Source: Burkholderia sp. 4M9327F10 | GTDB taxonomy: Bacteria; Pseudomonadota; Gammaproteobacteria; Burkholderiales; Burkholderiaceae | Direction of reading: 5' to 3' | Length of the DNA stretch: 64,000 bases | NCBI RefSeq assembly: GCF_005503145.1 | Contig: NZ_SCNV01000021.1 | Coordinates: 60,045-124,044, forward strand | Shown: piece after piece, positions 1 to 8,815 of the stretch | Layout: every line of letters starts with the position of its first letter | Numbering within the stretch: the stretch's first letter is position 1 | Notes under the pieces: model-generated | The model's input: the letters and a program-made list of their open reading frames with translations, nothing else | Told to the model about the DNA's origin: nothing | Databases searched by the model: none | Position numbers and translations under genes: made by a program

Positions 1-1385
1 CACCCACCAAAAGAATGCCAGGCCATAGGCACAGGAATAGGCACATTAATCCCCACCATCCCGATCTGAATCTGCCGGGAAAACGCTCGGGCCACACCGC
101 CGTCGGAGGTGAAGCACGCCACCCCATTAGCAAACTCATTAGCATTAATGAGCTCAACCGCCGATGCAAAATCAGGCACCCGAACCACACACAACACCGG
201 CCCAAAAATCTCCTCACGATAAATCTTCATCCCGGTCTGCACATCATCAAACAGCGTGCCGCCAAGGAAAAACCCTTGCTCGTGCCCATCCACCCGATGC
301 CCGCGCCCATCGACAACAAGCTTCGCGCCTTCAGCGATACCCGCATCGATATACCCCTCAACCTTCGCGCGATGCGCGCCCGTCACGAGCGGTCCCATCT
401 CCGCGTCCGGTTCCATCCCGTTGCGAATCTTCAGTGTCTTCACTCGCGGTGTCAGCCGCTCAATCAGCTCATCGGCAATATGCCCCACCGCCACCGCCAC
501 CGAAATCGCCATGCAGCGCTCGCCCGCCGAACCATACGCCGCACCAATCAGCGCATCCACGGCCTGGTCCAGATCGGCGTCCGGCATCACCACCAGATGG
601 TTCTTCGCGCCGCCTAACGCCTGCACCCGCTTGCCGCGCTTCGTGCCTTCCGTATAGATGTATTCCGCAATCGGCGTCGAGCCGACAAACGACAATGCAC
701 TGACTTCCGGATGCGCCAGCAATGCATCCACCGCCACCTTGTCGCCGTGTACCACGTTGAACACGCCGTTCGGCAAGCCGGCTTCCTTGAGCAGTTCCGC
801 AAGCCGGATCGATGCCGATGGGTCGCGCTCCGATGGCTTCAGCACAAACGTGTTGCCGCATGCGATCGCGACCGGAAACATCCAGCACGGCACCATCATC
901 GGGAAATTGAACGGCGTAATGCCCGCCACCACGCCCAGCGGCTGGCGCAGGTTCCAGTTGTCGATGCCGCCGCCAATCTGGTCGGTGAAATCCGTCTTCA
1001 GGAGATTCGGAATGCCGCAGGCAAATTCCACAATCTCAATGCCACGCATCACCTCGCCCTTCGCGTCGGAGAACACCTTGCCGTGTTCGCGCGTAATCAG
1101 CTCGGCCAACTCGTCGTGGTGACGGTCGAGCAATTCCTTGAACTTGAACAGCACCCGGGCGCGCTTGATCGGCGCCGTTTCGCTCCACGCCGGAAACGCC
1201 GCCTTGGCAGCCGCCACCGCCGCGTCGACCTCCGCCACGTTCGCCAGCGGCACGCGCGCGCTCACCGAGCCCAGTGCGGGATTGAAGACGTCGCCGTAAC
1301 GGTCGCTGGTACCGTCGATCGCATGGCCGTTGATGAAATGGGTCAGCGCGCGGGCGCGCGTCTCGCTCCGATGTGTCTCGCTCAT
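1..1385 (-). CDS. mmsA: CoA-acylating methylmalonate-semialdehyde dehydrogenase, 3' end outside window
   Basis: Oxidises methylmalonate semialdehyde (or malonate semialdehyde) to propionyl-CoA or acetyl-CoA with NAD and CoA in valine, inositol and beta-alanine breakdown. About 461 codons are visible of a usual ~500, so the C-terminus runs off the left edge. Reading from MSETHRSE, the aldehyde dehydrogenase fold is clear: the motif GITPFNFPMMVP near residue 150, VQALGGAKNH in place of the usual glutamate motif (a hallmark of the CoA-dependent MmsA subgroup), and the catalytic cysteine in GERCMAIS near residue 288. It is divergent from the LysR regulator at 1541, which is the obvious candidate regulator (inference). 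Codon use drifts towards G/T endings in the last ~200 bases of the visible gene. Confidence 0.93.
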   Translation of the reverse strand, partial: MSETHRSETRARALTHFINGHAIDGTSDRYGDVFNPALGSVSARVPLANVAEVDAAVAAAKAAFPAWSETAPIKRARVLFKFKELLDRHHDELAELITREHGKVFSDAKGEVMRGIEIVEFACGIPNLLKTDFTDQIGGGIDNWNLRQPLGVVAGITPFNFPMMVPCWMFPVAIACGNTFVLKPSERDPSASIRLAELLKEAGLPNGVFNVVHGDKVAVDALLAHPEVSALSFVGSTPIAEYIYTEGTKRGKRVQALGGAKNHLVVMPDADLDQAVDALIGAAYGSAGERCMAISVAVAVGHIADELIERLTPRVKTLKIRNGMEPDAEMGPLVTGAHRAKVEGYIDAGIAEGAKLVVDGRGHRVDGHEQGFFLGGTLFDDVQTGMKIYREEIFGPVLCVVRVPDFASAVELINANEFANGVACFTSDGGVARAFSRQIQIGMVGINVPIPVPMAWHSFGG

Positions 1386-1508
1386 GTTTGTCTGCCTCGT
1401 TCGATGAATAAACTTGCGCCAGTGATCTAACCGCTTTGTCTCGGCCCTTACCTCGCGATGTTCGCAGCGTAATCGCCAACCCCCTTTGAAATCCAATGAG
1501 TAATGCTC

Positions 1509-1532
1509 AATTGCGCTATAAGGCGCGCTAAT
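1509..1532. promoter_or_regulatory. Imperfect inverted repeat in the mmsA-lysR intergenic region
   Basis: AATTGCGC and GCGCTAAT form an imperfect dyad (6 of 8 positions match) that ends 8 bases before the LysR start codon. LysR-type proteins usually bind a T-N11-A dyad between divergent genes and repress their own gene, so this is a plausible autoregulatory site. No footprint evidence is available. Confidence 0.35.
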
Positions 1533-1540
1533 ATCAGGGG

Positions 1541-2440
1541 ATGGACCTAACCCTGCTACGTGCGTTCGTCACCGTCGCCAATGAGGGCAACCTCACCCGC
1601 GCCGCGGTGCAACTGCATCTCACCCAACCGGCCGTCAGCCTGCAGATCAAACATCTGCAGGAAACGCTCGGATTGACGCTGTTCACGCGCACCTCCCACG
1701 GGCTATCCCTGACGCGCGATGGCCAGGCGCTGCTGCCGCATGCGGAACGCGCGCTCGGCGCCGCCGGCGACGTGCAGCGCGCCGCGGCTTCCTTGCGGCA
1801 TGAGGTGCGTGGACGGCTGCGTATCGGCACCATCCTCGATCCGGAATTCTTACGGCTGGGTGGCTTTCTCAAGCAGCTCGTCGAAACCTGGCCGCATATC
1901 GAAACCGCCCTGCGGCATGGCATGTCGGGCTGGGTGCTCGAACAGATTCGCGCCGGCGAACTCGACGTCGGTTATTACATCGGCCAGCCGTCGGAAGACG
2001 ATGCGCGCGACGGAACCGCGTTTCATGCCGTCACGCTCACGCACTTCCAGTACCGCGTGCTTGCGCCCGCCGGCTGGAAGGACCGTGTGAAAGGCGCGCG
2101 CGACTGGCGTACGCTTGCCGCGCTGCCGTGGATCTGGACGCCGCCCGCCTCCGCGCATCACCGGCTGCTGTCGCGGCGCTTTGCCGATGCCGGCGTCAAG
2201 CCCGTGAAAGTGGCGGAGGTGGATCAGGAGCCGTCCATGCTCGATCTGGTCAAATCGGGCGTGGGCCTCACTCTGGCGCGCGATGCCATCGCCATCGCCG
2301 AAGCGCACGCTCACGCGCTGACGATCGTCGAAGGCGTCACCGTGCCGACCCAGTTGAGCTTCGTCACGCTGGCCGCGCGCCAGGACGATCCGGCGATTGC
2401 CGCCGCGCTCAAGCTGATCGAACAGCAATGGGCGATATGA
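1541..2440 (+). CDS. LysR-family transcriptional regulator
   Basis: A 299-residue LysR-type regulator. Residues 1-60 form the winged helix-turn-helix (MDLTLLRAFVTVANEGNLTRAAVQLHLTQPAVSLQIKHLQ), followed by a linker helix and the periplasmic-binding-protein-like effector domain from about residue 90 to the end. The length is the family norm. It faces the mmsA gene across a 155-base spacer, an arrangement typical of LysR proteins that control their divergent neighbour. The effector is unknown; a link to valine or propionyl-CoA metabolism is inferred from context only. Confidence 0.9.
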   Translation: MDLTLLRAFVTVANEGNLTRAAVQLHLTQPAVSLQIKHLQETLGLTLFTRTSHGLSLTRDGQALLPHAERALGAAGDVQRAAASLRHEVRGRLRIGTILDPEFLRLGGFLKQLVETWPHIETALRHGMSGWVLEQIRAGELDVGYYIGQPSEDDARDGTAFHAVTLTHFQYRVLAPAGWKDRVKGARDWRTLAALPWIWTPPASAHHRLLSRRFADAGVKPVKVAEVDQEPSMLDLVKSGVGLTLARDAIAIAEAHAHALTIVEGVTVPTQLSFVTLAARQDDPAIAAALKLIEQQWAI

Positions 2441-2648
2441 GCCCCGCTCATGACAGTTTGGCGGTCTGCGACGCAGGATCGCGGACACCGTAACACCACC
2501 GTCACGCGCTTTTTGCTAGATTCACAGTTTGCGCGTGTGGCCCGCGCCCGCCTTTGTTTCAGTTTCGTTCGAGTTTGTCCTTCCCGGCGCGCTTCACCCC
2601 TGCCCCACCTGAAGCCGCCGACAATCCATCCTTCCACAGGAGCCTGAC

Positions 2649-3185
2649 ATGGCACGCAACATCGAAATCAAAGCCCGCGCCCAGCACTTCGATCAACTCC
2701 GCGAGCGCGCCGCCGAACTTTCGCCCGAGGCTCCGCTGATCTTCCGCCAGCAGGACTTCTTTTACGATGTGCCGCGCGGAAGGCTAAAGCTGCGCCAGTT
2801 CGACGACGGCACGCCGGCCGAACTGATCTTCTACCAGCGCGACGATCGTGACGGCCCGAAGGCGTCGTACTACACGCGCAGCCCGGTGACCAATCCGGAG
2901 GCCATGCACTCGCTGCTCGCCACCGCCCTGACCACGCGCGGCATCGTCACCAAGGAACGCCATGTCTTCATCGCCGGACGCACGCGGATTCACCTCGACC
3001 GTGTAGACGGTCTAGGCGACTTTATCGAGCTGGAAGTGGTCCTCGCCCAAGACGATGACGAGGAAGGCGGTCATGCCGAAGCGCGTGACATGTTCGCAAG
3101 GCTCGGCGTGCCGGAGTCGGATCTGGTGGCGGTCGCTTATGTGGATCTGCTCAGCCCGGAGAGTGAGCCGCGTCAGGCCGCATAA
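2649..3185 (+). CDS. CYTH-domain protein, class IV adenylate cyclase-like
   Basis: A 178-residue single-domain protein of the CYTH (CyaB/thiamine triphosphatase) superfamily, whose members act on triphosphorylated substrates inside an antiparallel beta tunnel using a metal. The N-terminal NIEIKAR carries the charged first strand signature of the family, and the alternating basic and acidic strands (LKLRQFDD, HVFIAGRTRIHLDRVDGLGDFIELEVVL) follow the usual order. A purine-rich site (cacaggagcc) sits 5' of the ATG. Whether it makes cAMP, hydrolyses thiamine triphosphate or does something else cannot be told from sequence. It stands alone, 200 bases after the LysR gene and convergent with the Lrp-type gene. 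Confidence 0.82.
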   Translation: MARNIEIKARAQHFDQLRERAAELSPEAPLIFRQQDFFYDVPRGRLKLRQFDDGTPAELIFYQRDDRDGPKASYYTRSPVTNPEAMHSLLATALTTRGIVTKERHVFIAGRTRIHLDRVDGLGDFIELEVVLAQDDDEEGGHAEARDMFARLGVPESDLVAVAYVDLLSPESEPRQAA

Positions 3186-3290
3186 GCAGGTTGCATAAGC
3201 AGGCCGCATACGCAGGTTGCGAGGCGCCGGCTCAGCGCCGGAAAAGCGATACAGCACCACAGCGGGATCGCCGGGCGCGGTCCCGCCGCC

Positions 3291-3782
3291 TCAGTCGGCG
3301 GCCGCGCCGGGCGCCAGATGCCCCAACGGCAGCGGGCCATTGCGCTTGAATGTGGTGAGCACGATATTCGAGCGCACGCTGTCCACGCCGGGCACCCGCA
3401 TCAGTTTTTTCATCACGAACGACGACAGCGCATTTAGGTCCGGCGCGACAATGCGCAGGAGATAATCGGCATCGCCTACCACCGCGTGGCACTCGAGCAC
3501 TTCCGGCAGCACGTCGATCTGTTGCTGGAACTGCTCGATGATCGAGTCGCCATGATGCTTGAGCTTGAGACTCGTGAATGCCGTCACGCCGAGGCCGAGC
3601 TTTTCCGGGCGCAGCACCACCCGATAGCCGTCCACCACGCCCGCCTGTTCCAGGCGCTGTAGCCGCCGGCCGATCTGCGACGGCGACAAAGGCACCTGCT
3701 CGCCGAGTTGCTGATGGGTCGCCCGGCCAAAGCGCTGCAGCACCTCCAGTAGCGCGAGATCGAAGTGGTCGAGTTCAAGCAT
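3291..3782 (-). CDS. Lrp/AsnC-family transcriptional regulator
   Basis: A 163-residue Lrp/AsnC protein: N-terminal helix-turn-helix (LALLEVLQRFGRATHQQLGEQVPLSPSQIGRRLQRLEQAGVV) and a C-terminal RAM/AsnC ligand domain (SIIEQFQQQIDVLPEVLECHAVVGDADYLLRIV). The start at 3782 is chosen because GGAGA lies 6 bases upstream; the longer frame from 3800 has no such site and would place it inside the coding sequence. It is divergent from phhA, and Lrp-type proteins often sense aromatic or branched amino acids, so control of phenylalanine breakdown is a fair inference. Confidence 0.93.
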   Translation of the reverse strand: MLELDHFDLALLEVLQRFGRATHQQLGEQVPLSPSQIGRRLQRLEQAGVVDGYRVVLRPEKLGLGVTAFTSLKLKHHGDSIIEQFQQQIDVLPEVLECHAVVGDADYLLRIVAPDLNALSSFVMKKLMRVPGVDSVRSNIVLTTFKRNGPLPLGHLAPGAAAD

Positions 3783-3921
3783 GATAAATCTCCGCATCAA
3801 TTTAGTATTTGATGCACGATTATTGCATACTCGACGATATTTACGCTCACTTTGCGCTCTTCCCGCAGATCACTCGCTCTACACTGGTCACATTGAAACA
3901 GCGCCGCAAGCGAGCCGCATC

Positions 3922-4812
3922 ATGTCCAGTCCCAACACCGCCAAACTGCAGGAGCAATTCGACGCCGGCCTCGAGACCCGCGCCGACTTCACCATCGACC
4001 AGCCGCTGCATCGCTACGGCAGCGTCGATCACGCGGTGTGGAAACAGCTCTATACGCGCCAGACTGCCATGCTGACGGGCCGGGTCTGCGACGCGTTTCT
4101 GGCCGGTGTCGAGCGTCTGAACCTGTCGGCCGAGCGCGTACCGTCATTTGCCGCCATCAATACCCAGCTCACACCCGCCACCGGCTGGGAAATCGTCGCA
4201 GTGCCGGGACTCGTGCCGGAGCAGGTGTTCTTCGAGCATCTGGCAAACCGGCGCTTTCCGGTGACATGGTGGATGCGCCGTCCCGATCAGCTCGATTACC
4301 TGCAGGAGCCGGACTGCTTTCACGACCTGTTCGGCCATGTGCCGCTGCTGATCAATCCGGTGTTCGCCAACTACATGCAGGCCTACGGCCGTGCAGCGCT
4401 CGCAGCAGATAACGTGAGCGCCTTGCCTCTGCTCGCGCGGCTCTACTGGTACACGGTCGAATTCGGCCTGATCCGCGATGCGGCCAGCCCGGGCGGCGTG
4501 CTGATCTACGGAGCGGGGATCGTTTCGAGCAAGAGCGAGACGCTCTACAGCCTGGAAAGCGCGGCGCCGAACCGGCTCGGCTTCGACCTCGCACGCGTGA
4601 TGCAGACGCGCTACCGGATCGACACGTTTCAGAAGACGTACTTCGTGCTCGACGATTTCGCGCAACTGTTCGAGCTGGCAAGTACCGATCTAGCCCCACT
4701 GCTGGCAAAACTGGCCGATGCGCCGCCGTACCCGGCGGGAGCCGTACTGGACTCCGATCGCATACTCAATCGCGGCAACCAGCAGGGGTGGCAGGTTGAC
4801 GGAGACGTCTGA
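3922..4812 (+). CDS. phhA: Phenylalanine 4-monooxygenase
   Basis: Hydroxylates L-phenylalanine to tyrosine using tetrahydropterin, O2 and non-haem iron. The 296-residue length is that of the monomeric bacterial enzyme. The iron-binding histidines are in FHDLFGHVP, and the third ligand glutamate is in YWYTVEFGL; the pterin-loop region PDQLDYLQEPDC is intact. The start at MSSPNTAKL is preferred to the open frame extending back to 3781, because that extension runs through the divergent promoter region. It is followed 128 bases later by phhB, which recycles the oxidised pterin, making a functional pair. The divergent Lrp-type gene is the likely regulator. Confidence 0.95.
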   Translation: MSSPNTAKLQEQFDAGLETRADFTIDQPLHRYGSVDHAVWKQLYTRQTAMLTGRVCDAFLAGVERLNLSAERVPSFAAINTQLTPATGWEIVAVPGLVPEQVFFEHLANRRFPVTWWMRRPDQLDYLQEPDCFHDLFGHVPLLINPVFANYMQAYGRAALAADNVSALPLLARLYWYTVEFGLIRDAASPGGVLIYGAGIVSSKSETLYSLESAAPNRLGFDLARVMQTRYRIDTFQKTYFVLDDFAQLFELASTDLAPLLAKLADAPPYPAGAVLDSDRILNRGNQQGWQVDGDV

Positions 4813-4940
4813 CAGCGGCACTCCCCGATCCGTGAAAAAATAGACAGATGTCCGCGCCGTGCGCGCCGCTTTGACGCAAGCGCGCGGCCGGTCAACAGGA
4901 CGCGCGTCGGCGCGCCGTTCCAGACAAGCGAGGCATCCTC

Positions 4941-5246
4941 ATGATTCACAAACTCACTTCCGAAGAGCGTTCCACCCAATTGAGCCAGCTGCAAGGCTGG
5001 GTGGCAGTGGCCGGTCGCGACGCGATCCAGCGGCATTTGAAGTTTACCGATTTTAACGAGGCGTTCGGCTTCATGACGCGGGTGGCAATCAAGGCCCAGG
5101 AAATGGACCATCACCCGGAATGGTTCAACGTCTACAACAAGGTGGAAATCACGCTCTCAACACATGAGGCAAACGGCCTCACGGAGCGGGATATCGCGTT
5201 GGCCCGTTTTATCGATCAGGTGGCCAAAGGGTCGCAGCAGGGCTAA
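4941..5246 (+). CDS. phhB: Pterin-4a-carbinolamine dehydratase
   Basis: Dehydrates the 4a-hydroxytetrahydropterin produced by phenylalanine hydroxylase so that the cofactor can be reduced again. The 101-residue protein has the family signature around EMDHHPEWFNVYNKVEITLSTHEANGLTERDIALA, which contains the active-site His-His and Asp. The short N-terminal part (LTSEERSTQLSQLQGWVAV) is also typical. It sits directly after phhA in the same direction, so co-transcription is likely. Confidence 0.95.
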   Translation: MIHKLTSEERSTQLSQLQGWVAVAGRDAIQRHLKFTDFNEAFGFMTRVAIKAQEMDHHPEWFNVYNKVEITLSTHEANGLTERDIALARFIDQVAKGSQQG

Positions 5247-5324
5247 CCACTAGACACACGCAAGCTGGCGATTGCAGTACGATGAAAGCACTTTGCAGGG
5301 CTTCCGGCGCGCTAACCTTCACTT

Positions 5325-5549
5325 CTACAGGCCATTCTTAAGGCGAACGTAAGAATTCCATGCTTCCCGGGCGGTCCCATCCAAACCTTCCGGTGATAGC
5401 GCGGTCTGACGCTGTACAATCATCAGCGCATACGGCTTGGAGAGCGCGCTTGCCTCCTTGCACAGAACGAGTTCGTCGCCGCTCGAAGGTGAGCGGGCGC
5501 GCCAGAAGTTGATCGCGGCTTCCAGTTCGTGGATCGTAATATCGGACAT
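5325..5549 (-). CDS. DUF3717 small protein
   Basis: A 74-residue cytoplasmic protein, MSDITIHELEAAINFWRARSPSSGDELVLCKEASALSKPYALMIVQRQTALSPEGLDGTAREAWNSY..., matching my memory of the Burkholderiales family DUF3717, named from the conserved I-x-ELExAINxWR start. Function is unknown. It shows no signal peptide or membrane segment. It is divergent from the two-component operon at 5671 and convergent with phhB. Confidence 0.8.
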   Translation of the reverse strand: MSDITIHELEAAINFWRARSPSSGDELVLCKEASALSKPYALMIVQRQTALSPEGLDGTAREAWNSYVRLKNGL

Positions 5550-5670
5550 GACTTTCGTGATCGCTCCATGGCCGCGCAGGCACGGCGACGCCGCCAGGCA
5601 CCCTGTGCAGCAGGCGCCCCGGCGAACCGCGTGCCCGAACGCCTAAACCCATTGTACTTGAGCGAAACCC

Positions 5671-6357
5671 ATGCGACTCCTTCTGATCGAAGATGACCGC
5701 CCCATCGCACGCGGCATCCAAAGCAGTCTCGAACAAGCCGGCTTCACAGTCGACATGGTCCACGACGGCATTTTCGCCGAACAGGCCCTCACGCAAAACC
5801 GCCATGAACTGGTGATCCTCGATCTGGGTCTGCCCGGTATCGACGGCATGACGCTGCTCTCGCGTTTTCGCCAGAGCAACCGGCACACGCCGGTGATCGT
5901 GCTGACCGCGCGCGACGAACTGAACGACCGCGTCCAGGGGCTGAACTCCGGCGCTGACGACTACATGCTCAAGCCGTTCGAGCCGGCTGAACTCGAAGCG
6001 CGCATCCGTGCCGTGATGCGCCGCAGCGGTCCGCACGGCGACATGCCGCGTCCGGAAGTGTCGCTCGGCGGTGTGCGCCTGTCGGGCGTCGACCGTCGCA
6101 TCTTCAATGACGACAAGCCGCTCGAACTCTCCCCGCGCGAATTCGCGGTGCTCGAAATGCTGCTGCTGCGCCACGGCCGCGTGGTCAGCAAGGCCCAGTT
6201 GCAGGATCACCTGACGCACTTCGGCGGCGACCTCGGCGATACCGCAATTGAAGTCTATGTGCACCGTGTGCGCAAAAAGCTCGAAAACTGCCGTGTCGAA
6301 ATCGTCACGGTGCGTGGCTTCGGCTACCTGTTGCAGGAAATCCGTCAGGCCGCATAA
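5671..6357 (+). CDS. OmpR-type response regulator (TctD/QseB-like)
   Basis: A 228-residue response regulator. The receiver domain (1-120) has the acidic pocket EDD at 7-9, the phosphoacceptor Asp51 in ILDLGLPGIDG, the Thr in VLTARDE and Lys in LKPFEPAEL. The C-terminal winged helix (about 125-224) shows ELSPREFAVLEMLLLRHGRVVSKAQLQDHL and the recognition-helix segment AIEVYVHRVRKKL of the OmpR/PhoB group. Its partner is the histidine kinase starting at 6525 after a 167-base gap. Closest in style to tricarboxylate-sensing TctD; the real stimulus is unknown. Confidence 0.93.
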   Translation: MRLLLIEDDRPIARGIQSSLEQAGFTVDMVHDGIFAEQALTQNRHELVILDLGLPGIDGMTLLSRFRQSNRHTPVIVLTARDELNDRVQGLNSGADDYMLKPFEPAELEARIRAVMRRSGPHGDMPRPEVSLGGVRLSGVDRRIFNDDKPLELSPREFAVLEMLLLRHGRVVSKAQLQDHLTHFGGDLGDTAIEVYVHRVRKKLENCRVEIVTVRGFGYLLQEIRQAA

Positions 6358-6524
6358 TGGCTATGAAGGCTCGGGCTATGGCATCTGTAATAAACCGTAA
6401 TAGCCCGATGACCTGACGGCGCTGGGCCGGCTATGCGCATTCATCGCACGGATGCGCCGTTTGCCGGCTCCCAGCGGCTTTCGGCGGCGCCTCTGCCGCC
6501 CTGCCTCTTTTATCGCCTTCCATC

Positions 6525-8021
6525 ATGCCCCACCCGGCCGCGAATAGCCTGCGTCGCACGCTGCTACGCCGCCTCGCCGCTCCCCTTTCCCTGCTCGCTT
6601 TGATGAGCGGACTGATCGCCTACTGGCTGGCGTGGCAATACACGCAGCATGTGGTCGACCGGTCGCTGGCCGACCTTGCCACCGCCATCTCCAAGCAGAT
6701 CCAGATCGCCGGCCGGGACGCTTCGATCACCGTGCGTCCGCTCGCCCAGGCAATGTTCTCCGATCCGGTCGAGCATCTGGTCTATCGCATCAGCGACGGC
6801 GAAAGCGAGATTGCCGGCGACCCGAAGCTGCCGCTGCAGGGTCAAAGCGTGCGCATCATGCATTACGCGTACGTATTCGAGGCGCAGTACGAAGGCGTCA
6901 CCATGCGCGTCGCCCAGGTGCGCGTCGATCAGCCGCAGGGCAATCCGATCGTCGTCGAGGTGGGCCAGCCGGTTCAGCACCGCATCCAGATCGCCGCCGA
7001 ATTCCTGGTCGCGATCATGATGCCACTGCTATTGCTGCTGCTCGCCGGCTGGGTGATCGTGTGGCGGGTAGTAAACCAGCAGCTCAATCCTCTGACCGAT
7101 CTGGCCGATTCGCTGAACCGGCAAACGCACACCTCGCTCGAGCCGGTGGACGAAACCTATGTGCCGGTCGAAATTCGCCCGCTGACCGGCGCGCTGAACG
7201 CCCTGCTCGATCGCCTGAAAACCGCCCTCGACGCCCAGCGCAAGTTCATTGCCGACGCCGCGCATCAACTGCGCACGCCGCTGACTGCCGTCAAGCTGCA
7301 TGCCGAACAGGCCGCCGTGGCACGCGACCCCCAACACACGCTGGCCGCCGTGCGCGAACTGCGCGCCGCCGCCGACCGCGCAGTGCGGCTTTCGAACCAG
7401 TTGCTGTCGTTGGCGCGCGCCGAACCAGGCGAGCAGGCGGCGCGTTTCGTCAACGTCGATATGGCGGCGCTCGCCTTCGAGACCGGCGCTGAATGGGTAC
7501 CGCGTGCGCTCGCGGCGCACGTCGACCTCGGCTTCCAGCGGCTCGACGACCCCGCCAACGATCGTCCGCTGACGGCACGCGGCAATCCCGTGCTGCTGCG
7601 CGAGGTCATCGCCAATCTGCTCGACAACGCGCTCAAGTATGTGCCGCCCTCGCGCTTCGACGGTGGCCGCATCACGGTCACCGTGTCGCAGAGCCGCAGC
7701 GACAATATGGCGATGGCCGAGATCATCGTCGAAGATAACGGGCCCGGCGTGCCGCTGAATCAGCAAGCGGATCTGTTCAAGCGCTTTTTCCGCGGCGACG
7801 GCCAAAGCGAAAGCGGCGTCGATAGCGGCGCGGGTCTCGGCCTCGCCATCGTCCACGACATCATGGTGCTGCATCACGGCAGCGTGCATTACGAGGACGC
7901 GCCCGACGGCGGTGCACGCTTTATCGTGCGGATTCCGCTAACTGCCAGCGATCCGCTGCGCGATGCCGACAACCGGCGCACGCAAAAAAAATCGGCGCAC
8001 TCGGCGCCGATCGATCTGTAG
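6525..8021 (+). CDS. Sensor histidine kinase (TctE-like, 2CSK_N sensor)
   Basis: A 498-residue membrane kinase. Transmembrane segments lie near residues 14-34 and 160-182, enclosing a ~125-residue periplasmic domain of the 2CSK_N type (DRSLADLATAISKQIQ...). A HAMP-like linker follows, then the H-box FIADAAHQLRTPLTAVK (phospho-His near residue 246), N-box VIANLLDNALKYVP, and G-boxes VEDNGPGVP and GAGLGLAIVHD. It phosphorylates the upstream response regulator. The last 13 codons (TQKKSAHSAPIDL) are written over a perfect terminator hairpin that serves the opposite strand. Confidence 0.92.
   Translation: MPHPAANSLRRTLLRRLAAPLSLLALMSGLIAYWLAWQYTQHVVDRSLADLATAISKQIQIAGRDASITVRPLAQAMFSDPVEHLVYRISDGESEIAGDPKLPLQGQSVRIMHYAYVFEAQYEGVTMRVAQVRVDQPQGNPIVVEVGQPVQHRIQIAAEFLVAIMMPLLLLLLAGWVIVWRVVNQQLNPLTDLADSLNRQTHTSLEPVDETYVPVEIRPLTGALNALLDRLKTALDAQRKFIADAAHQLRTPLTAVKLHAEQAAVARDPQHTLAAVRELRAAADRAVRLSNQLLSLARAEPGEQAARFVNVDMAALAFETGAEWVPRALAAHVDLGFQRLDDPANDRPLTARGNPVLLREVIANLLDNALKYVPPSRFDGGRITVTVSQSRSDNMAMAEIIVEDNGPGVPLNQQADLFKRFFRGDGQSESGVDSGAGLGLAIVHDIMVLHHGSVHYEDAPDGGARFIVRIPLTASDPLRDADNRRTQKKSAHSAPIDL
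7984..8011 (-). terminator. Intrinsic terminator for the SET-domain gene, inside the kinase coding sequence
   Basis: A perfect 8 bp stem ATCGGCGC/GCGCCGAT with loop ACTCG (7991-8011). Read on the minus strand it is followed by an unbroken run of U (the A run at 7984-7990). It lies about 100 bases past the stop of the minus-strand SET gene and within the last codons of the convergent histidine kinase. Confidence 0.8.
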
Positions 8022-8107
8022 CTCCACAACCGTCATTCCGCAGGCGGACGACGCAAACAAATGAAGCAAACTCGTGGCCGGGCTGCGCTCACGCAGCAGC
8101 CCGCAGG

Positions 8108-8596
8108 TCACTTCTTCTTTTTCTTGCTTTTCTTCTCGCCCTTTTCCTTTTCCGGCGGCGCCAGCATGGTGCCGCGGCACTTGCGCGCGCCGCAGCGGCA
8201 TTCGTATTCCTTCTGCAGCTTCTTGGTCTGACGCGCGTCGATCACGAGGCCGTAGTCGTAGAACAGTTCTTCTTCGGCCGCGATATCGCGCAAGGCATGC
8301 ACGTAGACGTGCCCGTCAATCTCCTCGGCTTCGCAATTCGGCGCGCAAGAGTGATTGATCCAGCGGGCGCTATTGCCCTTCACCTTGCCGTCGATCACGC
8401 CGCCGCCGTCGAGCGCGAAGTAAAACGTGTGATTCGGCTCTTTCGGATTGTGTGGATGACGTCGCAAAGCTTCCTTCCACGAGATGCGCTCGCCCTTGTA
8501 TTCGATCAGGCGCTCGCCGGCTGCAATCGGTTCGACCGCAAACACGCCTTTGCCATGCACTCCCGAACGGCGCACGACGATCCTGCGTGAACTCAT
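8108..8596 (-). CDS. SET-domain protein lysine methyltransferase with lysine-rich tail
   Basis: A 162-residue protein made almost entirely of a SET domain: the entry motif GVHGKGVFAVEPIAAGERLIEYKGERI, the SAM/substrate motif RWINHSCAPNCEAEEIDG (NHSC core) and the catalytic ELFYDYGLV, followed by a post-SET cysteine cluster C-x-C-x4-C (ECRCGARKC). It ends in a basic tail (EKGEKKSKKKKK). The arrangement is that of eukaryotic-type SET enzymes; bacterial relatives are known in chlamydiae and some proteobacteria. AAGGATT lies 7 bases before the ATG. The substrate is unknown; the basic tail could bind nucleic acid (inference). Confidence 0.9.
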   Translation of the reverse strand: MSSRRIVVRRSGVHGKGVFAVEPIAAGERLIEYKGERISWKEALRRHPHNPKEPNHTFYFALDGGGVIDGKVKGNSARWINHSCAPNCEAEEIDGHVYVHALRDIAAEEELFYDYGLVIDARQTKKLQKEYECRCGARKCRGTMLAPPEKEKGEKKSKKKKK

Positions 8597-8690
8597 TGAA
8601 TGAATCCTTGTGAAGAGCTGGGGTGAACATCTTATTTCCGGTCAGCATCGGCTGCATGAAAAACGCCGGCTTTTCTGACGCGAATAGCAA

Positions 8691-8715
8691 ACGCGGCGCC
8701 TTGCGGGCGCCGCGT
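8691..8715 (-). terminator. Strong GC hairpin downstream of the OYE gene
   Basis: A perfect 10 bp stem ACGCGGCGCC/GGCGCCGCGT with a 5-base loop, about 100 bases after the minus-strand OYE stop. On the minus strand it is followed by only a short T-rich stretch (TTTGCTATT), so it is a weak or processing-type terminator. Confidence 0.5.
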
Positions 8716-8815
8716 CGAGTTGCAACGCAAATGCGTCACATCCGGCATCGTACACGCTTGATATGGCTTCCTTCAACCGTCAAACAAGCATCAGCGTGTT
8801 CTGCCCGCGATAGAC

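Noticed and set aside
8443..8455. DnaA-box-like TGTGGATGA inside the SET gene
   Set aside because: Single one-mismatch box in coding sequence with no partner; expected by chance.
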